A stretch of 64,000 nt of DNA from assembly GCA_026826555.1 (NCBI GenBank), contig JAKSZT010017954.1, positions 1,543,336 to 1,607,335 of the forward strand, written 5' to 3'. The notes under the pieces are model-generated. The model was given only the letters and a program-made list of their open reading frames with translations, made no database searches and was not told where the DNA came from. Position numbers and translations under genes: made by a program. Source of the stretch: Tolypeutes matacus (taxonomy: Eukaryota; Chordata; Mammalia; Cingulata; Chlamyphoridae). Positions 26,677-38,830 of the stretch are shown here, piece after piece; within the stretch, counting starts at the first letter, position 1; every line of letters begins with the position of its first letter.

Positions 26677-28019
26677 GTAAGCGTTTATATTTAATTCCTG
26701 TCCTGAGCCACCTTTCACAGTTACGAGGTCCTCCTTTTGGTTCACATTGGTAGAAGGTATGACCCAAGTGGAGCCTTCCCGCCTGCACCCTCCTGGGATC
26801 GTGTGGTTTTGAAGTTTCACAGTGTGGGTTGCCGCTGGGCTCTCGGTGAAAGCCCTTGCTGCAGGGGAAGCCACTCTGGGAATGTAGGAGGGCTGTGCTG
26901 GAATCAGGGAGCAGCCCCTGGAGTGTTTGGTGTTCCCTTGGCGGACTGGGCTTCAGGCAGAGCGTTTAGGAGTCTGCTACCCCTGAAGTGCACTCGGGGT
27001 GCTGCTGCTGCTGTGGCCTCAGGTGTGAAGGGGAGGGAGTGGGAGAGGCTGTTGGGAGAAAGAGGAATTTCACTTGGCCCAAGATTGGCAATAAAGAGGA
27101 ACAGAGAAGCCAGGTGGAGTCAGTTTAGGCTCAGTGTCCCAGCAGGTCCTTCTAGAGAAGCACCGAGACTGACCACCGTCTTGACCACCTGTGAACAGGG
27201 ATATCCCCACAAGGAGGACTGGCCGTTCTAGTGAGCGGCCCACAAGCTCCTTCTTGATCATTTGGTCACAATTCAGTGAATTGTAGAAAATCAGAAATGT
27301 TGTTTTTGTTGTGGAGTTATTCACCTCACCTCTGTAGCCTTTCCCACAGGAAAATGGAAGTGGTAACAACACCAGGCTCATAGGGAAAGGTAGAAAGAGG
27401 TTTTTAAAAGCCCTTTAAAGAGCCCATATTGGTGCGGTCTTAGGAATTGTATTTTCTTGCAGCTGCCCAATTCGTAGGGAGCAGACAGAACACTGGGAAG
27501 GGGCGGGATTAGGGGAGGGGAGGTAGGATGTGGGGTCTGGGGCAAGGTGGTGGGTGGTGGAGGGTCCTATATGATCGTGTCTGTAAGGAGCTGGGTTCCT
27601 GGGCCCAGAGCTCCAGAGTAAGTTTGTGGGCGAGCATGGGACAAATTCCTCCACATGTAGGTGAGAGCAGGGGAGAGGCACCCAGTGAGGTTAGTCAGGG
27701 CTGTCATGGAGATCAGCGAGGGGGTCCCAGGACACTGCAGAAAGCAGGTCGCGGCGATGACTGTTGGTAGTGCGGGCGACTTTAGAAGGCTGGATGGTGC
27801 TCCCCCTTTGCTTTCTAGTGCCTGCCTGATGAGGCCCCAGTGCGCTTAGCCTGGGAAGGCGCAGGTCTGTTGGGGGCTTGAGCCGTCTTTTCCTCATTTG
27901 ATGAGTGAAAGTGCTGCCTTAGACCTGCTCCCACTTAATCTTGTCTCTTCTTTGACCTGTTGAGCAGCTCTGGGAGACCCATGGCTTAATGCTTTCTCAT
28001 TTGTGTGGGTTTTTTCTTT
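26677..28019. other. Start of the intron between the two exons
   Basis: No repeat or exon is recognised from the donor site at 26677 to about 28019. Composition is mixed, GC-rich around 26780-27140 and 27480-27860. Confidence 0.4.
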
Positions 28020-28440
28020 TTGACAAATTTCAAATTGACATAAAAGTGGGAAGATGAGTGCAGTGAACACCTGTATGTGCTTCCCCAAGATTCGCTCCTT
28101 GTTCACATCTGCCATGTTTGTGTCCCCCACCTGCCATTTTCCTGACCCTTGGAAGGCAAGTCACAGGCCCTATGACCTGGTCTTGAACACACACGTGCCT
28201 CACCTGAGAATGAGGACAGTCACACCTGAGCGTAGCTAATTTCAGTCCACAGCCAGATTTCTCCACTTATCCCCAAAATGTGTGTTCTAGCTGCCCTCCC
28301 TGGTAACCGAGATCCAATCAGGCTCCTACCTGGAATTCCGTTATTCATGTCCTTGGTCTCTTTTAATGTAGGGCCCTCTCTCTACCCCTTCTCCCCTTTG
28401 CTTTTGTTTTTTACGGTACTGATATTTTTGAAGAATCTAG
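28020..28440 (+). repeat. Old retroposon 3' region, family not named
   Basis: The order of segments GTGCAGTGAACACCTGTATG, CTCCTTGTTCACATCTGCCA, CCCCAAAATGTGTGTTCTAGCTG, GATCCAATCAGG and CATGTCCTTGGTCTCTTTTAATGTAG matches a common mammalian retroposon 3' end also sampled at 19630-19860. Highly diverged. Confidence 0.5.
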
Positions 28441-29284
28441 GCTAATCATCTTACAGTTTCTCTGACTGGGGTAATAGGTTTGCTTTTGGATATATTAAAT
28501 TTGAGATGCCTGCAAGGATGTGAAGTCTTCCTTATTTACCTATTTTTTAGAAGTTTCTTAGAAAAGTAAATATTTTTACAGCACTATTAATGAATATTTA
28601 TGAAGCCTCTGCTAATTACAGTATTTCTGGTAAATAACTTGTGCTCTCTAGTAAGCTAATTTCAGCAAGAGGCACTGCATCCCCCTTGGTCTGAGAATGA
28701 ACTTGCACCACAGAGGGATTCTGGCAGGGACCACATGTGGAGAGCCAGGGTTCCGCCGTATCCTGGTGCTCAGGTGGGGCGGGGTCCGTTCAGCTTGTTT
28801 TTCTAAAAAGCAGCTCCCTCCAGCCACGAGTACCCTTGAACCCTGTATGTATCAGTCTGCTATGTGTGACTTTCACTTATCACATGCACTCTTTGAGTTT
28901 GTCCCAAGGTGTTCCCCCAGGGAAAACGTAGTATCTGAAAACCTCTTCATTGCCCTGGAAGTTGTAGGATTTCGTCCTCCCTTTCTTTGAGACCCACAAA
29001 AGAACAAACAAAACCGAACAGTAACAGCAAAGTTTTCATACAGACAGAAATTCATGTGTGCCTTTATTCTGAGGGCGTTAAAATGTTACAGAGAACAGTA
29101 GACTGGCCCGGTGGCTCTAACACCCAAGTGTTTTCCGTGGCTCTCGGCACTAAGTCCAGACTCCGACTCTGTGTGGGTTGAAGGCCCCGCGAGGTAGCCT
29201 TCACCTCTCTAGCCCCTCCCGCCTCTCCACAACCTATCACTCGATGCACCGGCCATTCCGACTTCCTGCCCAGCCCTGAGCCTG
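28441..29284. other. Intron, no repeat recognised
   Basis: AT-rich unique sequence at 28440-28690, then mixed. No exon. Confidence 0.35.
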
Positions 29285-29560
29285 CGCGTGCTGTTCTGCT
29301 TCCGGAACATTCCTTCCCACCCCCATTTTACCTGGCTCGCTTCAGCTTATGTATCACTTCCTCAAGGAAGGCCTCCCTTGACCCCAAAACTCGAGCTTAG
29401 GCTCCCTCCGCCGTGGCCTCCCATGGCACCCGGCACCTCTTTGATGGAGTCGCCTGCCCCTGGTCTGGTTTCCTCAGTAGTCGGTGAATGCGCGACGGCG
29501 GCCACCATGTCTTTTCCCGTTCACCGCTGTGTTCCCAGCAATGGTGAACTGAATGAAAGA
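29285..29560 (+). repeat. LINE2 3' end
   Basis: TTCCTCAAGGAAGGCCTCCCTTGACC, CCCATGGCACCCGGCACCTC, GTTCACCGCTGTGTTCCCAGCAATGG and GAACTGAATGAA occur in LINE2 order. Confidence 0.7.
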
Positions 29561-30215
29561 TCCAGAAACGGTCACTGACTAGAGGTTGTACAGTGAGGTT
29601 TTCCTGGAGGCAGTTTTTAAAACATCTTGCCTTTCTTTCTTCAGGATGTGTTGCTTTTAATAGGATAAAAGATACCCGTAAGATAGTTAACTCTCTTTGT
29701 TCCTTTTGATTGAAAAGTTAGAAGTATTGTAATCATAATAGTTAACTTATAATTGTTATAGCAGAGTCATTAAGTTGAATTTACCATTAAATCAGACTTA
29801 CGTATTTCTTTACCTAATTTTGTGTCTCTCACAAGCCCAGCCAACTGACTGGGGCTGCGGGTGGGGGAATAGCCTAAACGGTTAATCCAATTTAAAGCTT
29901 CTTCTAATAACAATAATTTGAACAGTCCCTTCTGTGAACTCGCAATTTCTAGCAATATAGTAAGCCTTTCGAGTGTCTTCTCTCCTTGCTTCTCTCCCTA
30001 AGAAGGGTTCTGGAATAGAAGGTAGATGTCATGAGGCGTTAACTCAGGCAACTGCTTGGCAGTAGGGCGCTTGGGGTACTTAGACCAAGTGTCCTCCGGG
30101 AGAGTTGAAAATCCTCTTAAGAAATAACTTAAGTGTTTGTATTTAAGAGGAGAAATAAAAGACTGAAAATCCAAGAGCTAATCATCCAGCTTGAAATATT
30201 ATAAAAGTACAACAG

Positions 30216-30715
30216 GGGAGTAGATGTGGCTCAAGCGGTTGAGTACCTGTCTCCCACATGGGAGGTCCCAGGTTCAGTTCCCAGTGACTCCTGAAAAAAA
30301 ACGAAAACAAACAACTAGCAAAACGGATGAAAAAACCAACTCAGGGGGAAGCGGATGTGGCTCAATCGATAGGGCTCCCGTTTACCATATGGGAGGCCCC
30401 GGGTTCGATTCCCGGGGCGTCCTGGTGAAGGCAAGCCAGCCCGCGCGCCACGGTGAGCTGACACATCAGGACGACCCAACAAAGGGAGACAAGCAGACAC
30501 AGAAAAACACACATCAAATGGATACAGCGAGCACACACAGTGGGGCGGGGGGAGGGGAGTATAAATAAATGAATGAATGAATGAATGAATGAATGAATGA
30601 ATAAAATCTTTAAAAAAAACCAACGCAGGGAAGCCACTGTGGCTCAGTGGTTGAGCACCAGCTTCCCACATACTACGTCCTGGGTTCAATCCCCAGCCCC
30701 CAGTACCTTAAAAAA
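30216..30715 (+). mobile_element. DAS-SINE dimer interrupted by a nested chimeric DAS-SINE
   Basis: The outer element is flanked by the 13-bp duplications AAAAGTACAACAG at 30203-30215 and 30716-30728. Its first unit starts GGAGTAGATGTGGCTCAAG and has a B-box-like GGTTCAGTTCCC. Its second unit (about 30631-30715) starts AAGCCACTGTGGCTCAGTG, has GGTTCAATCCCC and ends in an A-tail. The linker between the units has been split by the inner element 30347-30613. It lies inside the old L1, giving a three-level nest. Confidence 0.92.
30347..30613 (+). mobile_element. Nested chimeric DAS-SINE
   Basis: A tRNA-Ala-like head (GGAAGCGGATGTGGCTCAAT, B box GGTTCGATTCCCGG) is fused to a non-tRNA body (GTGAAGGCAAGCCAGC, TGACACATCAGGACGACCC, CAAATGGATACAGCGAGCAC) and an (ATGA)n tail at 30563-30603. 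It is flanked by 17-bp duplications of the dimer linker, AAAAAACCAACTCAGGG at 30330-30346 and the same with one mismatch at 30614-30630, so it landed in the linker of an existing dimer. Confidence 0.92.
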
Positions 30716-33431
30716 AAAAGTACAACAGAATAAGCTCAATGGACATAGGAAAAAGGAAGTAGCAAATAATACTAATAAATACAAGAAGAGGAATGAATGA
30801 AGAGGAAAACAAAGACCCAAGAGAAACAACCCAAAAGTTGGTTCTTTGAAAAGACTACTACAGTTGACAAACCACTTTCTTCATCAAGGAAAAGTACTAA
30901 TATTAGGAATGAAAACTGGGAGGATAGCACTGCAGCTACGGCCCAGGTTAAAAAAGATAAGGGAATATTATAAGCAACTTCATGCCAAAAAATTTTTACA
31001 GCTTAGACAGAATGGAGAGATTCCTAGACTACTATAACTTGTAGTTATACAGTGGTTTAAGAATAGAAAAACATGAATAGCCTTCTAAGAGTTATTATAG
31101 AAACATTCCTACACAGTCCAAACACTTCTATGTAAGAGCTCTGTCAATCCTTCATGGAACAGATAGTTCTGATCTTTTGCAAATTCCTTCAGAAAGAGAA
31201 AAAGTGAAAGCACTTCCCTATTCATTTTATGAGACTAGTAAAACCTTGATTCTAAAACCAGATGAGAATAGTACACAAAAGGAAAATTAAAAGCCAATCT
31301 TACTTACAAGTAAATGTGCAAAAGTCCTTAAAAAGGTATTAGTGACCTTAATTCATCAAGCTTGATGTGTCCCAAGTATGCTATTTGATTTACCATGACA
31401 AAAACCAATAAAAGTGAATTTATATCATTAGCAGGTTAAGAAGTAAAAAATATCATCTCAATAGTTATAGGAAAAGAATTTGATAAAATTCAATGTCGAT
31501 TCATGATTAAAAACTACTAACAAACTGGGAATAGAGGGGGAACATCTTTAACCTGGTAAAAGGTATATCAAAAACCTACATCAGTTTTATCATACGCAGT
31601 GGCGTTAACATTCCCTTGAAAATCAGGAGCAAGACAAGAATGCCTTGCTATTCTTGCTACTTTTATTTAACATTGTACTATAAGTCTTAGCTAGCATAGA
31701 AGACAGAAAGAAAATAAAGTATTAAATATTGTAACAGAAGAAATAAAACTGTCGTTTTCATATGAGCTTCAATTAATTAACGAGGTACTGATATAAAGTC
31801 AATATAGCAAATTATAATTACATACCTCTACATCAACAGGAAACCAAAAAAGTAAAATGTAGAAAGGATACCATTGGAAATAGCAAGCAAAAAAAGAAAA
31901 AGGCACCTAGAAATAAATGTAAAGATATATAGGCACTCTTGCCATAGATAAGTATAACTGCTATATCAAAGGATATCAAAGAAGGTTTAAGTGGAGAGAA
32001 TGTGTTCCAGGATAAAAATTCCCACTATTGTTAAAGATGTCATTTCCCTCCAGATTGATTATAGAATGAGTCATTGTAGTTCCAGTCAGAATTCCAACAG
32101 GATTTTTCATGAATCTTGAAAGGCAGATTCCAGAATTTATATGTAAAAGCAACTGGTCCAAAATAGGGAAGATAATATTGAATAAGATCAATATGGAGGA
32201 TTTGTCCTACCAGGCTGTCAAAACTACAAAAGTCAGCACAGTGCTAGAAAAATAATGCAATGGAACATGATGAAAGAAGCCAAATATATCACAAAGGCGG
32301 CATTGTAGCTCAGTGAAGAAAGGGTGGACTGTGCTATAAATGGTCCTCTGGCAATTTTTTATCTATCTGGAATTAAATGAAACTGGGTCCCGACCTCACA
32401 TCATATGCAAACATAAATTCCAGGTAATGACTTAAGGCAAAACTTTAAGTCTTTTAGAAGAAAATACTTTAGGGTTTTTCAAAAACAGGAAAACAAAAAG
32501 GAAGAGTTGTTACTTACAGCCACATTAAGTTTTAAAAATAAGAGCTTTTTTTATGGAAAGATACCCTAAAGAAAGTGAAAAAGATAAGCCCAGGACACTA
32601 TTAGCTTAATCATACCTTTGTGTAAATTAGAAAAAGTCTCTCCAGACACTTTACATCATTGTTGGAAACTGGTCTATGATAAGGATTTGCACTCAGCCCA
32701 GTGTCTCTCACCTGAAGGGCCTGCACGATTATATGTGGAGTAGCCAAAATCCTTAGAAGATAGCTGCCACATACATAATTGACGAAGTATTAGTACTCAG
32801 AGATTTTAAAAATGTTTACAGACATCCCAATAGGAAAATGGGCAGAAGTCACGATCAGCATCTCAGAAGAGAAAATCAGAATGGTCAGTAAATATAAAAA
32901 CATGCCCAACCTCAATAGTAATTAGAGAAATGCAACTTAATATAAATGCAGATTATTCATACGTAGCAGATTAGTCAAAATTGAAAAGTCAAGATAGTGT
33001 AAATTGGTGTAATCTTTTTGCAAACGAATTTAACAAATACAGGAGCATGCGTGCCTTAACACAGCAATTCCACTTCTAAGTATATACCCTGAATTAAATT
33101 AAATACGTACCCCAGGAAACAAGTTCAGGAATTTTGAAAATAATCAACAAGTGGAAACTTTCAGTAGTATAAAGAATTTAAAAAGAGTGGTATAGCCATA
33201 TGATGGAATATAACATAGCAGGGAAAGGTGAATGAGTTCAAAAATAGATAAAACTGTGCATGTATTATTTAGCAATACATGCATAATAAAATCATAAGGA
33301 AGAAAAAGACAGAGGTTATTAGAGAGAGACACAGAAGTCTGGGTAACGTTCCCACCCACAGCTGCTCATTTTATTACTTTTTCTTTGTGTATCCTTTTGT
33401 ATGTATGAAATATTTCTTTCAAAAAAAAAAA

Positions 33432-34249
33432 TACTTATGCTTACAGGCTGTAGCTGCTACCTAATTATTTTTTGCATGTCAGGAGCTGACTATTATCTTC
33501 TCCTTGCCTTTAGCATTCAACTGTGATAAATTCGCTTCTGCCAGGCAAACAGGTAGGCAGGGTCCTTAGGAAGGCAGGGGGTAGGGCACATCTGTCACAC
33601 AGCTCAGAGCGGCACCCTAGGAAATGACCACGTGCAGGACGCATAGCAAGTCTAAACGTTGTACTAGTGCTTTTCAAGCATATTCTCGTCCAGTCTTCAC
33701 AGTTCAGAAAAGTAGCTACTTCTTTTCTTTCCCCATCCCCAGATTCCAAAGCTGTGTCCATCTGTACTTTTGCCCTCTTCTTTCTCCATAGGAGGAAGTG
33801 CCCCTTCCTCAAACCCTTGACACGCACTCCAGAGCCCGCAGTCCCTCAGTCATCTCCTGTCCTGGGTCTTCATCCTCTGATGTTTACTGGATTGTTCTCA
33901 GCAGCATGCATGCAGGCTTCGGTGTGCAGAGAGAGGGAGAGAGAGGGGTGCCTTGCCCCACAACCCTCTTAGCCAAGCTTCCCCATCAGGTCATCTCCGT
34001 TTTTCTTCAGCCCACTCCAGGTTGACGTCTGCCCCGCTCTCCACTGACCCTCTCCGTCCCCAGCCCCGGCCACTACTCCTGTCTTGATCTGTTCTCCTCT
34101 TTGCATCACATGATATGCCTTTTGGGTGTTCCTTTTGTTTCTCTGGCAGTTGATGTTTCGTCTTCTTGGAGGGTTCCTTGGTTCCTCGTCCTCAGACCTC
34201 TGAGTAGCAGTGTTCTTCACTGAATAAGCCCTCATCAGCCATAGGCTGA
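33432..34249. other. Intron, no feature assigned
   Basis: No exon or repeat recognised between the L1 tail and the LINE2 copy. A purine-rich GAGAGGGAGAGAGAGGGG stretch occurs near 33930. Confidence 0.35.
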
Positions 34250-35085
34250 AAACTCAAATCGGCACCTCGAACCCAGTCTTCTCTTTCGGGCTCCAGGCTC
34301 TCAGGCTACCGCCTACTTGATAGTAGATCTGAGTTGCCCCACAGGATAGAACTCTTAGCTCACAGCCACGAGCCATGTCTCCTTACTCCAGCTTCCACGC
34401 ACACTTAAGTTTCATCCTCTATTCTTTCCCAGAAGCTGGAAGTCTAGGACATCCATCCCCTCTCTCTAACACCTTGATCTCCTCCATCTTGCAGCCAAAG
34501 TACCTCTGGGATCTGCCCAGTCCTCTCTGTCCTTACCACACCCACTCTGCTCTACGCTGCTGCTGGGTGTCCCTTAGACCATTACAGCGGTTTCCTAACC
34601 GATCTGTAGGTCAACCCTTACCTCCCCACCCCCCACCCCCCATCTTTTCTCCATTTAACAGCCAGGATCAGGTCAAGTCCTTGCTTACAACCTTTCAGTG
34701 GCCCCCAGTGCCCTCAGGGCACACGCAGACCCTGCCCAAGGCCTGCAGGGTGCCTTGGCCTCTCCTGTGCCTGTACCCGGCCCCCCAGCCTCGGGTGAGC
34801 CCGTATGCATCTGTTCCCTCTGCCCAGCCCTCCCCAGCTCCCCACCTGGCCCTTTCTTACCCAACCTTTTGGACTCAAGTTACTTGTCACTCCTCAGCGA
34901 GTCTCCTCTGACCACCAGCCTGACTTGGAGCCCTCTTATTGCTCTTGGAGCACCAAGGCTTTTGTTCAGAGTACTTTTCTCAGTTCGTTTGTGTTTTATG
35001 TCTGCACTCACTAGATTGAGTCTAGCTTGGTCTCCTCTGTATGCTCAGGCGCAACACAGTGCCTATCCCGTAGCGAGCACTCAGT
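34250..35085 (+). repeat. Long LINE2 copy, reverse transcriptase 3' part to 3' end
   Basis: Follows LINE2 order: CATTACAGCGGTTTCCTAACC, CAGCCAGGATCAGGTCAAGTCC, TTTCAGTGGCCCCCAGTGCC (the region that in LINE2 encodes NTAARV...LKTLQWLP) and then the 3' end with TAGATTGAGTCTAGC and ACACAGTGCCTATCCCGTAGCGAGC. The 178-codon open frame at 34375-34911 is not the LINE2 frame and is not a gene. Confidence 0.7.
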
Positions 35086-35225
35086 TAGTGGCCAGCAGAG
35101 CAAAGCACCATGCTCCTTTTCCAGAGGAGGAAACCAGGCCCCAGAGAAGGCCAGTAAATTAGCCAAAGTCACACAGGTAATCGTGGCAGGCCTGGGGCTA
35201 GAACCTGGGGCTGCCGGCTCTCCCA
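35086..35225 (-). repeat. MIR SINE, minus orientation
   Basis: AGAGGAGGAAACCAGGCCCCAGAGAAGG, AGCCAAAGTCACACAGGTAA and GGGGCTAGAACCTGGGG are the reverse complement of the MIR core. Confidence 0.7.
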
Positions 35226-35699
35226 GCCCCTGTTGGTTGACGTCTGTGTCCTCTGCTGCTGTTCAGGAAGGGAGGAGGCGGTGTCTGCAGCCCCCATGGT
35301 CTCAGTTCACCTCCCGGACTTGGGTGTGGATCACTGATGTGCGCCTGGTGTGTAAAGTGCTTTACAAACGCTGCTTCAAGCCTCCCTCCCCTGCCAACCT
35401 GCCCTTCCTCTGTCTAAACTCTAGAGCCCAGTGCTTTGTGCCACATGTACATAAATACCCACCACGTAGGGGTTCACTTTGCTCCAACCCTGATCTCTAC
35501 CCTTGGAGGAGCAGAGCCTGGATTCTTCATTGTGGCACCTGCTGACCTAGCCCACGGAACAGACCGTGTAATAATTTGAGTCTTCTCTTTCTACTGAAGG
35601 CCTGCTTTATACATAACATGCCAACAATATTCAGAGCTGCAGGCGAGCCACGCAAAACCCCATATTGTCTCTGACGCTGGGTTTTACTCTCTGATCCCA

Positions 35700-36250
35700 A
35701 CAACGATACCCTTTCATTTATTTAGTCACTAAAACTCTCTGAGAACCTGCTTTACACGGCTGTGGGCCAGATAGGGGCCAAGGATATAGCAGCAGACACA
35801 ACTGACAAAGTCTTGAAGCTGGCATTCTAACGAAGGGAAACAGATATTAAACACTAAGGGTGTTTGCTCTTAGAGATTGCACTGCCAAGGAACTAGATGG
35901 CTGGTGGGGTAGAGCATGAGAAACAGGGCGGCTTCCTCAGAGTGTAGTCAAGGAAGGCCTCTTGGAGGAGGTGATGTTTGCTATAAGACCTGAGTGATGC
36001 AAAGAAACCAGCCGTGCAGAGGACTGGTGAAAGACTGTTGGACAGAAGGGTGCAAGTGCCAGGGCTCCGGGGAGGGACTGTGCTTGGGGTGTTTGAGAAC
36101 CAGGCAGAAGACGGGTGTGGCTGAGCTGAGCACACGTGGGCCAGTGAGGTAGGAAGCGTGGCCAGGGAAGTCTGCAGGGATGAGATCGTGCAGAGGTCTT
36201 GTGGCCCTGATAGTAAGCTTCATTGAGGGAGTCAATTCCAAGGAGATATC
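35700..36250 (-). repeat. LINE2-related copy, minus orientation
   Basis: TAGTCAAGGAAGGCCTCTTGGAGGAGGTGATGTTTG, AGGGTGCAAGTGCCAGGG and GAGATCGTGCAGAGGTCTTGTGGCCCTGA occur in the reverse-complement order of LINE2. A second diverged copy with the same order is at 55200-55840. Confidence 0.55.
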
Positions 36251-36479
36251 TGAGTGCAGGGAACAGCCAGGACGATTTGACAGATTTTAATCAAATAATA
36301 AATGAAATGGATTAAGTTGGGCGCATATTCTGTGAGTTAGTTAAAAGTGACTAAGAGTTTCAAGTATGTCCTGTAGCCATATCTGCTAAGCTGTAACATA
36401 TTTAAGTGTCCAGTTCTAAAGGCCATGTCTAAATAAAGCCAGGACATCCATGTGGTTTACTCCAAAGAGTATTTTGCAG

Positions 36480-36640
36480 AGAGAGAACCTGGGAGCGGGT
36501 CCAGGCGCTGCTGTTCACCATCTCAATAATATGGGCGACTCCCCGGGCCGCTTTCTGTGTCATTTTCCTCATCTGCAAAAGGAGTGGGTGAGTGAGATAA
36601 CCTGTGTGGTGGCGCCTGGTAGCTCTGAAATTCAGTGTGA
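36480..36640 (+). repeat. MIR SINE, plus orientation
   Basis: TGTGTCATTTTCCTCATCTGCAAAAGGAGT is the MIR core, with weaker flanks. Confidence 0.6.
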
Positions 36641-37144
36641 CTCAGTGAACTCATACTTGAGATGACTCATCAGCACAACAGCAGGGGAAATGTCCCAGCA
36701 ATTAGATCTGTTCAAAAATTGAATGAGCTGCCATATAAGGTAGTGAGCCTCCCATTACTGGGAGTGATCAAGCATGGGCTGGGTGACCTTCTGTCAGGGA
36801 TGTTGTCAGCTCTTACTTGTTCTTCTCCAAGGCCAACCCAATGCCAGATCCTCCAAGCCACCCCTTAATACCCCAGCCAGAAACAAAATCTTTCCCTCCT
36901 GATCTCTGCTGGAGCTTCATTCGCATTTCTTGTTTGATTTTGAACCTGAAGACAGTCCATCTTCATATTTTAGTTATTTGGATATAACTTAACTTGCTAT
37001 AACTCTGTAGCCTTATGTGTCTAGACTCGGGGAGAAGGGTGTGTTTCCGTATTCTTATCCCGTAGTGCACTGTGAGCAGAATAGCGTCCAGCAACCTTGC
37101 CCAAGGTGGGCGGCTCCTAAAGCCGCTCCTCAGACCAGCCGCCT

Positions 37145-37303
37145 GACCGCATGGGAGTCACCTGTGTGTTTCTAGAAACACAGTTCCCGGGCTTCTCCGG
37201 TGAGGGTCTGACTCAGTGGACCAAGGGTGGGGCCTGCACATTGTAATTTCACGGAGTTCACACGTGATTCTCATGCATCGCTAGTTTTAGGAACCACTGG
37301 ACG
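37145..37303 (+). mobile_element. MER5A-like hAT relic
   Basis: GAGTCACCTGTGTGTTTCTAG, GGTGGGGCCTGCACATTGTAATTTCA, GTGATTCTCATGCATC and TAGGAACCACTGG follow MER5A order to its right terminus. Confidence 0.7.
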
Positions 37304-37399
37304 GGAGTCCCTCAAAAGGCTCTTCCTATAGCTGAAGTTCTGTGATTCTGTGCCCAGAGTATAATCCCCTGGCCCTTTAGACTGGTGTGGAAGTTGCTG

Positions 37400-37700
37400 C
37401 ATGATTCAACTTTAAAATATAATTCCAGGCTTCAGGGTCTGGCTTCTGCTCCAGCCAAACCTGTTTATTGTCACCTGAACATGCCTTCTGATTTCCTGCC
37501 TCTGACCCTCGCCTGAATCCACTGCCTCCGTTCCATAACCTTTTGCCCTTCCCCACCTGTGTTAAGAGCTGACTGAAATTCCACCTACTTCCCTCAGTTT
37601 CCTGACCACCTCAGCCTGGTCTTACCTTTTCCCTCTTTATGTCCTGCCTGCCAGACTTGACGCCCTCTGAGGACCTGGTCTGGTGTAGCCTTTGCCTCGT
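37400..37700 (+). repeat. LINE2 fragment
   Basis: Pyrimidine-rich sequence with CCTGACCACCTCAGCC, TTTATGTCCTGCCTGCCAGACTTGACGCCC and GAGGACCTGGTCTGGTG in LINE2 3'-end order. Diverged. Confidence 0.45.
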
Positions 37701-38219
37701 CTTTGCCGTGCTGGGCTGGTCTGTGGTGCATTTCTCCCCCCATCATGTCCTCATCGAGCTGTGTGTGTGTGCACTGCATGCTTGGTTCCCGAGACCCACG
37801 ACAAGAATAAGGCTGATTCCACGCCTAGGGGCGCCAGAGCCCGCTGTGAGTGATGGGCCCCACCTCCCTGACAGGTGGGTACGGGATGGGCTGGACACCC
37901 TGAGGACCAGCCGATTGGCCAGAGGCCAGGGAGGCTTCCCGGGGACCCCACCGTGGCCCCCCCGAGCTGCCTGCCACTTGTTTCAAGGGGAGCTTCCTTC
38001 TCACCCCCCGCAGTCATCTTCAGGCTCCCAGGTGGGAGCTGAGGTGCAGGCGGTGGCAGTTGTGGTGATAACTGTGGTGATGGCCATGGTGTTTTTTAAT
38101 TATCTTATAGTAAAATCCAAAGGCCCAATTAACACAGTTTCTTCCTGTAGGTTCACTCCATGATGGCTCAATCAGGGCAGCAGTAGAACTGTGGTTCGAT
38201 ATTCAGGCCAGCTTCATAA

Positions 38220-38830
38220 TTGAAAACACGTTTTCTCCTCCAAAGCTGCAGCTGGTTTGGTTCTGCTCATGCAGAAAAGGATATAACCTTGCATAACATA
38301 GGAAATGAACGGTTGAGAGAGAAGCCAAATTCAATTTCAGTCAGATATGTTGAGGCTAAGTCCATGATCTATGGAAACAGGGAACGAGAAATGTGTGGCT
38401 ATGGAAAGGGGCACACTCAGCAGTCTATTAATCACGGCCGAGCCGGCCGGCGCTGCCGCGCCGCCTTGTGCCATCACGCTCGCGCTGCTTCTTCAGCGGG
38501 GGCTGGAGAGCAGCCAAGCACTCCAGAAGTTAACCTCTTAAAGACCCTGCGCTGCTTTCTGTTGAATAAATGTAATTTTGTGGTCAGAAATAAATGCTTG
38601 TGATGTAGCAGGAGCTTTGAAAACAACAGTGAGCCAAAGCTATTACAAATTGCTCCGTGTTGTGGAAGTCAACAGCAGACATCAGAATTCCGGGTGTATG
38701 GCAAATTGATTTGGGCCCAGAGCTCTGCAGCTATTCAATAAAAGTCCTATTAAACCATTGTATGTAATGAACAATCCAGAGCAAATCCAATATTTTCAGT
38801 AGATAATTATTTTTAACATCCTCTCGGTAA
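38220..38830. promoter_or_regulatory. Candidate conserved non-coding element with a CpG cluster
   Basis: About 600 bp without recognisable repeats or simple sequence: AT-rich with a sharply GC-rich, CpG-dense core at 38433-38490 (GGCCGAGCCGGCCGGCGCTG and flanks), next to CTATTAATCACGG. Such composition is typical of developmental enhancers; conservation itself cannot be seen here. Confidence 0.35.

Larger units (their letters stand above)
30110..33431 (+). mobile_element. Decayed L1, ORF2 region to 3' end
   Basis: A long old LINE-1 in sense orientation, split by DAS-SINEs at 30216-30715. ORF2 remnants include QPKSWFFEKTT (about 30830), IREYYKQLHAKKF (about 30960) and a later ISIIPQS-like 3' portion; a segment AGCAATTCCACTTCTAAGTATATACCC near 33062 corresponds to the ORF2 C-terminal IPLLGIYP region. 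Stops and frameshifts break every frame. It ends in an A-tail at 33421-33431. The 5' limit is uncertain. Confidence 0.8.

Noticed and set aside
30363..30420. tRNA-Ala gene
   Set aside because: The tRNA-like A and B boxes belong to the head of a DAS-SINE with an A-rich tail and target-site duplications, not to a functional tRNA.
34375..34911. 178-codon open frame as a gene
   Set aside because: Lies within a LINE2 copy and does not match the LINE2 frame.
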